Below are positions 1 through 10,990 of a DNA stretch of 64,000 nucleotides, piece after piece (the first letter of the stretch is position 1; every line of letters starts with the position of its first letter). The DNA is taken from contig JALMGJ010000060.1 of NCBI GenBank assembly GCA_023362775.1, forward strand, positions 630,501-694,500, given 5' to 3'. The DNA comes from Charina bottae (lineage: Eukaryota; Chordata; Lepidosauria; Squamata; Charinaidae). A program made the translations under genes and the position numbers. The notes under the pieces are model-generated. The model was not told the DNA's origin and did no database searches. It saw only the letters and a list, made by a program, of their open reading frames with translations.

Positions 1-1184
1 GTGTATAATATTATTTCAAGATCTTGGCTTCTTCAGATATACAGAGCTTCCAGGATCTCTTCAATTCAGAATGAATTCATTCAATCGGTTTAGTTGAAAG
101 CAAACTTCGGTGATTGCAAGGACAGTTCACCTTAATTAAAGATACAGACTTGGAGCCAGACACTAAGCTTCCTAGGAAATCTAACACCACACAGATGAAC
201 ATCACCCTGAATAAATAGAAGATATTTTTTCATATTTTTCCCACTGCAGCCTGTCAGTCCCCTTAAAAATCTGTCCTCCATAGCAGATTTTGAAGCCTCG
301 TACAAATTGGTTGCAATGGCAGGACTTTTGCTCTGGTTGCACTGACATTGAATCACTGTTTCCCCTTTAGCATTGCTCTCCAACACCCTTTATATGTGAA
401 TAGGTTTCATTGGACTCAGAGAGACTTACATTGAAGTAGACACGTAAAGAAAGGCCCTGGAAGTAGGGTGATTCATGTATCTAAGCAGATCCAGAAAGAA
501 GGAAATATGATAGCAAATTATAATGTTGCCTCCATCAGTTTAATAACATAAAGGACTGCTGAATACACACAATGGTTACTAGTCTGTTGCTTTGTCAGCT
601 AATGTCTTTTGTCTCCATTTCTGAAAGCAGCAAAGCTGATGCCTCACTTTGTTAGAAAAAGCATATCTGCTGGTGCTCTACAGGTTTCATCTCACTGTGT
701 CATTAAAATCCATGCAGCTATTAAATTTATTCTGGGGAGGCCTGCATTTCACAGGCTCGTTCCTGGCTTAGTCTGTCTTCATTTCTTTTTCATCCAATGA
801 ATAATGGATTTGACAATAAGCATTTCAAATCCCACCAAACTTTAACCTATGTTTTGCTTAGGCTTAATGATTTTGCTTCTCTTTTTGTGTGTGTCTGACT
901 TTTTTCCCCCTGCAATCAAATATATTTTGGTGGTTTTAAAAAAAAAGGGAAGATTGTAGATACTGAGAATTAGTACCACTGCTATTGTGATGGAAGAATG
1001 AAAAGGATTATGTGCATAATCCTGCACAGAGACATTGTTTAGTAGTTGTGCTTTGTTTTGTTTTGGTTTTGAGCCACAATATAACTTACGATTAAACCCT
1101 TCCATTATTCAATTTTACTCTTACTAGCAGGAACATCAACGCCTATTCAATTGTACTCCTACTAGCAGGAATACCTACTCCTAT
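1..1184. other. No gene recognised
   Basis: AT-rich unique-looking sequence. Open frames here are short, lack recognisable motifs and do not look coding. A short imperfect direct repeat around an ACTAGCAGGAA motif lies near 1120-1175. Nothing else is supportable. Confidence 0.5.
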
Positions 1185-1490
1185 AGTCTACTCAGCATTC
1201 TATGATCTTCAGAGGGGCCCCTTATGCAGGTCCCATCATGGATCCATTCAACATCAACAATTAATTCTGTTTTTTCTATAGCAGTACTCAAATTATGGAA
1301 AAAGTTGCCATTTGGGGCTGAAAATGGACATCCCCTTTTACAGTGTGAGAGGTTCTCCAATATATCTTCTTACTCAGGCCTTCTGAACCTTTTAAGCAAC
1401 TGGCTTTATGTTATTGTTGTTATTATTTAAGTTATCTAAAGCCTCTGGGAGTGGGTGGCAAATAAACATGTTAAATGAATGAATGCATAA
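1185..1490 (+). repeat. L2/CR1-type LINE 3' end remnant
   Basis: The stretch reads like the 3' end of an L2/CR1-type LINE: a degraded coding tail with a KLWKKLPFGAENG-like phrase near 1285-1325, followed by a short UTR with the GTGGGTGGCAAATAAA-type ending typical of these elements and AATG repeats near 1480. Frames are broken. Family assignment is by resemblance only. Confidence 0.4.
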
Positions 1491-1732
1491 TAAAATATTC
1501 AGCACTCCATATAACCAAAACCTGAAGGAGAGATGAATGAATCTCAAGCATCACCAGCATCCTGATTTCCTGTGTTGACAGAGAAACTCTGCAGAGAAGC
1601 TCCAACTCCATTTAGCTGCTCTCTACCACTACCCTCCTAGCCAATCCAAATGTTCTACAGCACAAAGAACCTTTGCAACTTTTCAACTTTCTGAATGATG
1701 CCTCCATAACTCATGGAACAAAGTTCGGCTTT

Positions 1733-2436
1733 GTAAGGGGCAGTGAGAATAACCTTGGGAGACAGGAGGAGGAGCCACAGCCTAGACCAGAGCTTTCCAA
1801 ACTGTGTGTCGGGACACGTTAGTGTGTCGGCTGCAGTGTCTGGGTGTGTCGCGGCTGCTGCTGCCTCTGAGCCTTGCCAGGATTCCGCGCAGGTCCTAGT
1901 GCCTGCCTTGTGCCCTGCTGTAAGAGTGTGTCGCGAAATGATGCCCTGCTGTAAGAGTGTGTTGCGAAATGATGCATGTCTAAAAAGTGTGTCACCAACA
2001 TGAAAAGTTTGGAAAGCTCTGGCCTAGACAATGGTCAGACAAGAGATATCTCAGCCCACAGAAGGAATGGGGGCAGAGAAAGCCTTTCAGAAGGGACCCT
2101 CCTTAGTTTTTTGGAAAGTGAAAGTAAAAGCAAGAGAGGGGAGAAGTGCTTTCAGGCTTGCAGGAGGATGTCAGCCCTTCAAGGTACTTCAGGCAGGAAA
2201 CCAAAACCATGAGTACCAATATTACCTCTATTGTAAGGTTACAGTAAAAGAATCTTGCAAGTCTGAAAGCACTTCTCCCCTCTCTTATTTTTACTTTCCA
2301 GAGAGCCGGGGTGGGGGGGACTGAGACATTTTCTCCTCCACCATTCCTTCTGTGGGCTGAGATATCTCTTGCCTGACCATTGTCTAGACAGCGGCTCTTC
2401 CTCCTGTCTCCCAAGGTTATTTGCACAGCCCCTTAC
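1733..2436. repeat. Fold-back (long inverted repeat) element
   Basis: The left arm begins GTAAGGGGC at 1733 and the right arm ends with its complement at 2436. The arms share AATAACCTTGGGAGACAGGA, the GCCTAGACAATGGTCAG region, the ATATCTC/GCCCACAGAAGGAATG region and the GAGAAGTGCTTTCAG region. A hAT MITE (1788-2021) interrupts the left arm, and a second MITE begins right at the distal end of the right arm. No transposase frame is present. It is probably a non-autonomous DNA element with long terminal inverted repeats. I could not define its own target duplication. Confidence 0.7.
1788..2021 (+). mobile_element. hAT-type MITE, copy 1 (subfamily A)
   Basis: 234-bp insert with terminal inverted repeats: CAGAGCTTTCCAAAC at the left and its near-complement GTTTGGAAAGCTCTG-type end at the right. 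It is flanked by a perfect 8-bp target duplication GCCTAGAC (1780-1787 and 2022-2029). Eight-bp duplications with CAG...CTG ends are characteristic of hAT transposons. The interior is GC-rich with GTGTGTCG repeats and has no transposase, so it is non-autonomous. The same subfamily occurs at 13277-13535. Confidence 0.9.
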
Positions 2437-2438
2437 AT

Positions 2439-2813
2439 CAGGGCTTTCCAAAGTGCCGCCGCTGGCGACACACCAGCGGTGGCGGCAGCACGGCGGCAGC
2501 GCGGGGGGGCACACATGCACGGCGGCGGTGCGGGGGGCGTGCAGCGGCGCACACGTGCATGGCAGCGGCACGGGGGGGCATGCGGCGGCGCGCGCGTGCA
2601 CGGTGGCGGCGCGGGGGGGCGTGCGACGGTGCACACATGCACGGTGGCAGCGCGGGGGGGCGTGCGATGGCACACGTGTGTATGGTAGTGGCGGCAGCGG
2701 CTGCCGCTGCCGCCGTGCACACGCGCACCGCCGCTTCCGGGTGGTGTGGCGACACACCACGCTGTGTGTGGCGACACACTTTTGTGTCGCCACACACAGT
2801 TTGGAAAGCTCTG
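2439..2813 (-). mobile_element. hAT-type MITE, copy 2 (subfamily B), GC-rich
   Basis: 375-bp insert with ends CAGGGCTTTCCAAAG and GTTTGGAAAGCTCTG and a perfect 8-bp target duplication CCTTACAT (2431-2438 and 2814-2821). The interior is very GC-rich and contains a tandem array of about 42-bp units (2499-2690). Long open frames on both strands come from the repeat and do not look coding. A shorter sister copy is at 30798-31036. Non-autonomous; mobilisation would need a hAT transposase in trans. Confidence 0.9.
2499..2690. repeat. GC-rich minisatellite inside MITE copy 2
   Basis: About five imperfect units of roughly 42 bp. Each has a GCGGGGGGGC-like block, a CACACGTGCA-like block and a GGTGGCG-like block. 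CpG density is far higher than in the flanks. The 239-bp sister MITE at 30798 lacks a comparable array, so it probably expanded within this element. Confidence 0.75.
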
Positions 2814-2821
2814 CCTTACAT

Positions 2822-3997
2822 GCTTATGCTTAACTTCCCATGCATGTAGAATGCTATCAACATTCCATCCAAGCATATATCTACAAACATAATCTGTCCA
2901 AGTATTTCTCTTGTAGTGGTGGTGCTTGTGGTTGATCTGGACAGCAGATATCTGGGCAGTCAAGAAATATATTTGGAGTTTATGCAGTTTTACACTTCAT
3001 CTTCATGTGATGAAGGATGCATTATGAGCTTAAGGCTTGTTCTTAAACACTATCACAATTGTACATGGAAATGAATATTCTTACTGATATTCTTCCAGGT
3101 CTAGGCAAATAAAAATGGGACATACTTTAGACAGTGAATAGGTTCTATGTGTTTATGTCAGGCTCAGCCCAAGAACAATGAAGAGTCAGTCCATTCAAAC
3201 TCTAGTTCTTTATTTGTTCCACCTCCTTGGAATGTACTCCCTCCTTCCTGAGAACCAGCGGCATCGCCGAAATCCACCACAATTTCTCTACCTTTCCTAT
3301 TACAGTTACTAATCTAGTAGCCATGTTGTTTAGACCTTCTCACAGTGCTATAATGCAGAATGAAAAACTGTGGGTAGTCTACCATGACTGAAAGCCTGCC
3401 TTAATTTATTCTCAAATCCTAGGTGCATCTCTGCAAAATATGGCTTGCAATGTTAAAAAGACTGGAACACAGACAAACTGTTCTCTGGAGTTATTGGGGT
3501 AGTTTAATAGATCAGCTGTCCTACATTGCAAAATTATTCATTTTCAGGCAAGTAAATCTGCCTGGTGTTTGGCTTTTTTACATATGAAGGACCAGAATGC
3601 ACTAGCTTGATGTTTGCCCCATCAAACTTCTAACAGATAAATCCAGGCCACTTTGTGATAGCAGTGTCATTTCTGACTCCAGGATACAATTCAGGAATAA
3701 GGGAATTTTATTGGCAGTACTCTATTTCTGGGTGTGATAAAAAAGAAGGAACAACTCTCCTCACCTCCACCCCCCAGATGTATACTAAGAAAACATTGAT
3801 TATGTGGTGTAATGATAACACTGTGAGAAGTACAGATTTATTTAGTTGTTTGTTTGCCTGTTTCTGCAGGTTGCATTTAGAAATAATTCCAAACCAGGCT
3901 ATGATCTGATGAATGACTACCTCATTTAATGTAACTCAAAGTATTATTAGAGATATTTCACTATGCTACTCTCATATAAAGCCCAAACTCAAAGCCA
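2822..3997. other. No gene recognised; possible LTR scrap
   Basis: No coding feature seen. A minus-strand segment at about 3156-3330 has an AATAAA-like signal followed by an end reading GAGCCTGACA, which resembles the R-U5 end of a Gypsy-type LTR. No partner LTR or duplication was found, so this is only a suggestion. Confidence 0.4.
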
Positions 3998-4065
3998 ACC
4001 TTCCCCAACCAGTGCCCTCTAGATGTGTTGGGACTACAACTTCTAGGCACAAGGTTGGGGAAGGT
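3998..4065. mobile_element. Tiny hAT-like MITE remnant
   Basis: 68-bp segment with perfect 13-bp inverted ends ACCTTCCCCAACC (3998-4010) and its complement (4053-4065) around a short core that includes GGGACTACAACTT. The ends resemble common sauropsid hAT MITEs. It is probably an internally deleted copy. A related core fragment lies near 11040-11070. Confidence 0.6.
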
Positions 4066-6137
4066 GCTTAACTCAGTGAGGCTAACTGATCCTTTGATAA
4101 ATTGTAACATTAAGAACAGACATTTATAGCCAGAATTTAATAAGAGTCAAATACATACAGAGGATAGAAGAGAGGAAAGGACTGAGATGAGAGTTTGGTT
4201 ACATAAATTGAGAGCGTAAGAACTTAGTGAGCTCCCTTGTTAGCCAATTTTTCTTTTCTTTCTTTTTTTTTTTGTATTTTTCCTTGGGAATGAAATCAAC
4301 ACACAAGCAACGGTTGACTGATTCAATATCTACAGCTGTACAGCCTTTCTACTAGTGTGAAACAGTTCTGAATGAAACTGATATACGTTCTGTATTCAAG
4401 CAGCAAGGACTTTTTTTAAAAAAAATTGATAGGTTTAGGGTGCTCTATCTCTGGACTTGGGATCCTGTGGATTTGAGGAACTTAGGTACAAGAGAAAGAT
4501 AAGGGCTCGTGACTTCACCTTTTAATTTTCTGAATAATTCATCAGTAGCACGTGCCTCTAGAAGCTTCAGAGCTGATGAGACCATTGACAAACAGCTATT
4601 GCTCAGTGTCAGAGCACATACTTTGCATGCGTCACCAATTTTCAGATGCCTGCTGGAGGGGAACTATTGCCAAGTCAGTGTAGACAATCTTGAGATAGGT
4701 GGATGAGATTCCCTCACCTGACTCTTTATAAGATATCTTGATGTGTTCATAAGGTCATCTCTAGAATGCAAATCCTTGGGTTGTCTGTACATGCTCATCA
4801 CAACACTGCTTATTCTCATCTCTTTCTATGACATTTCAAAGTGTTTATTCAAGGTATTTAAGCATAATAAAACATTTGAAAACTGAATATTACAGACTCA
4901 TAAAGACCTGCACCTGGGAGCTGTGTACATATTTTTACTACAAACTTGGTAAGCCAACCCATGTTTGGAAACACATAATGTGTGAAATGGTATAAGACCC
5001 CTGTCTATAATAATAACATTTTTTAAAAAGAAAATTGGTAGCTGAACTTGAGGAATTCTACTTGTCAAAAATAAGAAGCTGCTTGAGTTTCCTGCTTGAT
5101 GTCCACTTTCACTTTTGATGTAGATAATCTTTCTTTTTCCCTGTCCCCAGTTGGAACAACACTCTCGTCATCCCACTGTAATACCTGAAGGTCATTATCA
5201 CGTTAAGAAATTAGATTTTTAAACTGATATCTGCTTGGGCGTTCCATAACATCAGCCTTGAACATAGTTTCATTTCCACATGAGACCTGATATGTGTGGA
5301 ATGGCTGTCATAAGAAATTAATCCCTTTTGACTGTAATAACAAATTAGTATGAATACCAGTAGACATACCATTAGCCGAAAATAGATTGATTTGAGCATC
5401 TTCTCCTGATGAAACAAAAGTTGTGCGGGGGGGGGGGGGAGAGGAGGCCTGTTTTAGGTGAACATTTAAATAATTCAGAATGCAAATTTTGAGGTGACAT
5501 TTTTATGCATGTACATGGATATGTCACTTTTTGGAAATTAATGTGTGTCTCAAGGATAAATAAGAGCAAAGGTGATTGTCAATTGCTGCATTCATGGACG
5601 GAAAATATTTTCATTTGGGTAATGTAGTATTTTTCCCTTGTTCAACCTTGGGGTCTATTCGTGCATTTTTTTTAGCAGTGTAGAGGACTCAGCAATGTGT
5701 GTCACTCTCATGCAGCTCCCAATAACATCCAGTGCTCATGTTCAGGTGAGAGGACTCTATGGTATGATCCCAGGGCCACCTGAAGACATTTTGCAGCTTG
5801 GAATAAGGTGTAGAAAGTAAGGAAGATGATCTTGATGGAGATATGCAGGAACTGTTACCTAGGCAAAAGGGGCTGAAACATTTTTTTCAGAGCTACTAGG
5901 TAACATTTGGAAGTGGCTCAGGCAGACAAATTCACTGAACTATAAGAAGGAGGAGGAGGTGCAGCACAATCAGACTTGCAAGATTATGTCATTATAGTCA
6001 ATCTCAATAATAGTAGTTTAGCCTTCCTGGGAGTTGATTTCCTAGTTTGGTCTACCTAACGGGGCTGACATGGAGTGACATCTTCCCAAATCAAAGTACT
6101 TTGTGCTCAGAACAAACAAGGCTACTCCTCCCTAGCT

Positions 6138-6140
<3 letters not shown>
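4066..6140. other. No gene recognised
   Basis: AT-rich sequence without recognisable coding. It contains short homopolymers (poly-T near 4265, poly-G near 5432). A segment at 5967-6038 is related to 42820-42905: both contain AATCAGACTTGCAAGATT and a later CTTCCT block, so an unnamed dispersed repeat is present. Confidence 0.45.
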
Positions 6141-6230
<90 letters not shown>

Positions 6231-6344
6231 ATCTCTATCTCTATCTCTATCTCTCTATCATCTCTATCTCTATTATCTATCCCTCTCTCTATCCCTATCT
6301 CTATCTCCATCTCCATCTCTATCTCTACTGTATCTCTATCTATT
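6141..6344. repeat. (CT)n / (CTATCT)n microsatellite
   Basis: About 200 bp of CT dinucleotides grading into CTAT and CTATCT units. Ser/Leu/Tyr-rich open frames across it are repeat artefacts. Confidence 0.97.
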
Positions 6345-8202
6345 CTTTCAAGAAATCTCTAATCTGCTTCCTGAAATAGCTCCCACGTTTTACCAATATG
6401 GCCCCAAATTGATTATTTCAATATGTACCCCATTCTTCTATTAGCAGGGCACATAAGCTGCCTAACACGGTAAAAAATAAAATATAAACAGTTAAACCAA
6501 AACATCAAGAACTATTATTAATTGATCTCTCAGAAAAGCTGTGTACCCCTTTCCTGTAAGTTAGAGTTTCTGGATTACTTTGTCATTCGCAGCATTAATT
6601 GCAACTCTATTAAATGATTTTGGGGAGGGATTCCTTGGCTATTTTCATGTGAGCGTCTTCTCATCTATCTGCACCATAATGCCCATATCCCAATTTACAT
6701 GAAAAGGTGCCTTCAACTGTTCATTGTCTGTGTTGTACTTGCCATGTTATAAGAAGTAGTTTGGTGCAAGCAAGGGGTAATGCTGTTTAGATTAAGAATA
6801 GAGTATGAGTAAATAGAATAAAAAAATTGTTAAACAAAAATACTTTTAAAACCCATAGATGGTAGAGAAAGTGTTTTAAAATGAGGCAGGCACTCATTAT
6901 AAATAGAAATACTTTTTTCTAAAATGGTCCTTTTGTAAAACACGGACAGTGGACATTTAAAAATTGCACTGTTGATTCCAGATTTACTTAGTCATTGAGT
7001 GAACTCATTGAATTCACTGAGACTTCAATTAATTGAATTAATCAGTCCAGAAGGTTTTAAAGCAACAACTTTAACCATGAGCAACTCTGGACCCAATTCA
7101 CAATATTAGGGCTTTTTTTTTCCTGCCCACAAAACTGGTATATCCCCACATCAAAGTGTTGCAGTTATAATCAGTTATGAAAGTAGATTCACATACCTGA
7201 TTATAATTATTTAATTGAGCAAAGCTGTAATTTGGGTTTGTTACATTTTTATTGGATCATGGGGAGCAACAAAATAAGACATTGTAATGGTTATCCAAGA
7301 ATGCCATCTTCTAGAACTTTGTAAAAGGATCTTTAAAAAAACACCATTGCCTAACGCATTTGGAGCAACTGAACTTCTGGCCTAGATAATCGCCTAATTC
7401 CTAGGAGGAGTGACCAGACTATTGCTTAAAACTGAAGGAAACATTTCAGAGAGATTAGAAAATCACTCTGTGTCCAGGGTCATACTTATAAAACTGGTCT
7501 TTAATTCTTGCACAGATAGACCACCTGAAATTTTAACTTAACACAGGTAACACTATGTCCAATGGACATTATCACTGGCATCCCACCCACAGACCAGCAT
7601 TTGGAAAAAATAAGTCTCATAATTATCCTGCAGAATAGAACAGACCCTTAGACCAATAGGTCTTTCAAATATATATCTAGCTCATTACCACAATCACCAT
7701 GAGACCCTGGCCAGATTAATTATTAGGGGTTGTGAAGAGAAGAAGGAGGGAGAGATATAATTATTTGGGTTCATTTAAGTTGTAGAGCTGTGTATGTTAA
7801 AAATCAGCTGAATCATGGGCACCTAAAATTTAGATTAACAGCTTTCATTTTAATGCTACATAGTATCTTACAACACATACTGAGAATTGATCTGCTAGAG
7901 ACAGACTGCCAACATAGCAGCAGGTAAATGGTTTTCTAATCTGGAGGAAAGTGAGGCTCATGAGAGATGGCTTCCGTGTGTACTTTTCCAAATGGGTTAA
8001 TGAACGATATGAACTTAACGTAATTAACTATTGATCCTTTTGGTGAAACACTATCAATTGGAAGTAAATAGAATATGGAATGCTTAAAAATAATGGAAGA
8101 GTCTTTGAATGTATTTCAGTAAGCATAAGTCCTGATTGAATGCTTCTTATATTGGCCCAATATCTCCAGAAAGAAAATCCATGCATGCATAATGAAGTGG
8201 AA
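6345..8202. other. No gene recognised
   Basis: Unique-looking AT-rich DNA. No reading frame with recognisable motifs, no clear repeat boundary and no RNA gene were seen. Confidence 0.45.
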
Positions 8203-8203
8203 G

Positions 8204-8234
<31 letters not shown>

Positions 8235-8374
8235 AACCCTGTGAGGTGAGTTGGGCTGAGAGAGAGTGATTGGTTCAAGGTCACCCACCCGGCTTTCATG
8301 CCTAAGGCGGGACTGGAACTTTCAGTCTCCTGGGTTCTAGCCCGTTGCCTTAACCACTAGACGAAACTGGCTCT
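8203..8374 (-). mobile_element. MIR/CORE-like tRNA SINE
   Basis: Read on the minus strand, it starts GAGCCAGTTTCGTCTAGTGG (A-box region), has a TTCCAGTCCC B-box-like block, then a GGGTGACCTTG...CAATCACTCTCTCTCAGCC core like that of MIR/CORE SINEs. It ends in a TTTA/AAATA tail (8203-8233 on the plus strand). The same family occurs at 37390, 41229 and 51222. Confidence 0.75.
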
Positions 8375-8646
8375 CTTATTTACTTATTTAGCACCTTTTT
8401 ATCTTAACTTCAAGTAATGGAAACAACATACTTGGGAGATGCCCTGAGAGTCTATACTCACAATGGTTATGAGAAATAGATTAGGCTGACAGGCTCATTG
8501 CTATGCAAAGATTGAGTTTACACGTGATGCTAAACTATGATATGGTTTGTTTGGTTTGGCCTTAGGATGTTGTATGAACATGGCTACTGTGGTTTGTAAA
8601 CCACAGTTTTTAGTGTAAACCAGGGGTTAGCAGCAGAGTGCAAAGG

Positions 8647-8677
8647 AAGAGAGAATGAGAGAATGAGAGAATGAGAG

Positions 8678-8726
<49 letters not shown>
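8647..8726. repeat. (GAGAATGA)n / (GA)n microsatellite
   Basis: Tandem GAGAATGA units running into a pure GA tract of about 45 bp. Confidence 0.97.
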
Positions 8727-8728
<2 letters not shown>

Positions 8729-9036
8729 AAATCAATCCACTGCAGGAGGAAGGCCTCTTCATTGAAGGTTATGGACTGTAATCTATCACTCTGGTCCTCT
8801 GCTGGTTGGTAAATAGAAGTTTTTCAACTTCCCAAGTCTAGAGTTGAGAATTAGTGGCTTGGCTGGTTTCTCTGCATAAGTAAGAGACTAAGATCTGAGT
8901 CTCCCCACTCCTAATTCAGCACCTTAATCACACCATCACACTGGCTTTTGTGTTGTGTTATATATAAATAAATAACATGGGCAAAATTTCATGAGAACAG
9001 TTTTCTTACTTGAAATTTCAGCACTTTAGTGATTTT

Positions 9037-9101
9037 CTCCTTCCTTCCTTCCTTCCTTCCTTCCTTCCTTCCTTCCTTCCTTCCTTCCTTCCTTCCTTCC
9101 C
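9037..9101. repeat. (TTCC)n microsatellite
   Basis: About 16 tandem TTCC units. The SLPSF/EGRK repeat peptides it encodes are artefacts. Confidence 0.97.
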
Positions 9102-9372
9102 TTTCCCTGAAAACATCGGTAAGCCATGAGTTTGCTTCATGTGTAATGCCAGCCAATTGTGGTTCATTCAACAAATCATTATTCAGCAAATCATGGCTTT
9201 GCATAATGCATGACCCAGTAATTGAATTTTATATCTCAGCAGGGAGTGAGCAAATATAGGAAGACAAGAAATTAAGGAATAAAGGGAAGAGGAGCTAGAA
9301 GGACAAAGCCACAAAAAAGATGGCTGTTGTGGGTCTTCCGGGCTGTGTGGCCGTTTTCTGGAAGTTGTGGTT

Positions 9373-9413
9373 CCTAACGTTTCGCCAGCATCTGTGGCCA
9401 GCATCTTCAGAGG
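9373..9413 (-). ncRNA. Hammerhead-like ribozyme core (left arm)
   Basis: Mirror of the motif at 9464-9504. On the minus strand CTGAAGA (9404-9410) is followed by a GCTGGC/GCTGGC stem with a 7-nt loop and then GAAAC. Stem I is only about 3 bp, so activity is doubtful. Confidence 0.4.
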
Positions 9414-9463
9414 GCAGGAGCACAGATAGAAGCAAAATCTCTGTCTTCTATCTGTGCTCCTGC

Positions 9464-9504
9464 CCTCTGAAGATGCTGGCCACAGATGCTGGCGAAACGT
9501 TAGG
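9464..9504 (+). ncRNA. Hammerhead-like ribozyme core (right arm)
   Basis: CTGAAGA at 9467-9473 fits the CUGANGA box. Stem II is GCTGGC (9475-9480) pairing with GCTGGC (9488-9493) through two wobbles, with loop CACAGAT. GAAA is at 9494-9497, then CG and UU before AGG (9502-9504), which can pair with CCT (9464-9466). Stem III is nearly absent and stem I is short. The conserved boxes are all present; cleavage is not shown. Confidence 0.45.
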
Positions 9505-9597
9505 AACCACAACTTCCAGAACACGGCCACACAGCCCGGAAGACCCACAACAGCCATTGAACTCCGGCCGTGAAAGCCTTCGACACCACAAAAAAGA

Positions 9598-10783
9598 GCT
9601 TAGCTGGAACAGAAAGTTGTAGCACTGAAAGATTAGCAATCTAGTACAGAGGAAAAGGAGTAAAAAACGCTTGCTTGCTTGGTGTGTCATATTCACTTTA
9701 TCTCCTACAGGAAATTTGACAAACAGCAGTTAAGAGAATTTGACAAGCAGCAGCAAAAATTCTGTTAATCCCATTAAAAATTGGATTAGATAATTCAAGT
9801 CATACCTACCTGTATGGAAAAGAGCATTTGGAGCAATACAAACATCAGTTAGAAATTAGATAAATTTGATATTAAAATGCAAACCATATTATTTTCTTCA
9901 GTCTCTACATTTGAAAATTAGAGGGACTGGAAATTGATCTACCTACCCGTAACTGATATTCAACAATTCTAGACTTGACATCATCCCCAGGATAGAAAAA
10001 ATAGATCCAGAATAATAATTTTCCCACATGACCAAAGCCATCCACCCTGCCCCCCACCTTTAGTGTTAATGCCACTTAATACATTGCGGTCTGCCTTGGA
10101 GACCAAAAGTTAAAAGCTCAATCTGACATACGAACAATTAGGTCACATATCCTTATCTAAATCCTTCCCATTGGATTCTTAGCACCATCAAACCAGCCAC
10201 AATGTAGCCATTCCTCCCGCCCCTTCCCCACCACGTCCCCTTTGGGAGCTTCCAGAGGTTTGTATTTCTCAGCCTTGGACAGTACCAATGACAGAAGCTC
10301 AGGGGGTGGGGTGGTATCCAATGTTACAGTTCTCCCACAAAGACAAAGCTCTGTTTCTCACTCCTAAGGGCATAACAACTCAGCCTAAATATTGCAACAT
10401 GATCCTTTATTTAATATGTACAAATCAGGACTATTCATAAATCTAAAAGCAAGGAAGTTGAGTCACAATTTGCAGTAGTTGCATTTAGTAGAGGACTGTT
10501 TTAAATGTGTTTCTGCATAACATGAAGAGGCTCATGCCACAAAATAAATGAAAGCCATGCACCACTTTTGGTTTTATCATTTATCACCCAGTTGAAATAG
10601 ATAGTTATTCATGTCACCCAAGGGACATTTTTGCCTTCTTCATGGCTAAAATTGTCTAGTCACTGAAATGAAGTATTCAACCAGTCCATTAATTCTTTAT
10701 CGCCAGTTGCATTTTAGAAATATCTTCCACAGCTCAAAAGTAACATGTTGCACAGGCAGAATGTTCTAAACGAGTCAGCATAG
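9598..10783. other. No gene recognised
   Basis: Unique-looking DNA between the palindromic insert and a degraded SINE. No coding motif or structured repeat was identified. Confidence 0.45.
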
Positions 10784-10990
10784 AGTAGTGGTGAAGGTGT
10801 TAGAATTAAGAGCCAGAAGACCCGGGTTCTAGTCCATCCTCAACCATGGAAACTCACTGGGAAGCTTCACCCAATCACCGTCTCTCATCCTAGCCTACTT
10901 CACTGGGTTGTTGTCGGGAAAAATGAGAGAAGAGCTTAGAATGTGAGCTTCCTTGAGGTCCTGAATGGAAGTTGGTATAGAAATCAGATA
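10784..10990 (+). mobile_element. Degraded MIR-like tRNA SINE
   Basis: Contains an A-box-like AGAGTAGTGGTGAAGG, a GGGTTCTAGTCC B-box-like block, then AATCACCGTCTCTCATCCTAGCC and an ACTTCACTGGGTTGTTG block. The order matches MIR-type SINEs, but divergence is high. Confidence 0.55.

Larger units (their letters stand above)
9321..9585. mobile_element. Palindromic retroelement-like insert with hammerhead-like cores
   Basis: 265-bp insert flanked by a 12-bp direct repeat CCACAAAAAAGA (9309-9320 and 9586-9597), which I read as a target duplication. Arms 9320-9432 and 9445-9557 are inverted copies of each other with about one mismatch over 113 bp and a 12-bp centre. A unique tail ending CCTTCGACA follows the right arm. 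Each arm holds a hammerhead-like core. Long target duplications, inverted copies and hammerhead motifs together fit what is known of Penelope-like elements, but no RT is present, so the class is inferred. Confidence 0.65.

Noticed and set aside
2239..2963. Several long overlapping frames on both strands (Ala/His/Pro/Arg-rich)
   Set aside because: They lie in the CpG-rich tandem array of a hAT MITE; open in many frames because GC-rich repeats lack stops.
6047..6379. Ser/Leu-rich proteins of 95-110 residues
   Set aside because: Translation of a CT/CTAT microsatellite.
9183..9622. Two frames on opposite strands with identical N-termini
   Set aside because: Consequence of the palindrome; not a gene pair.
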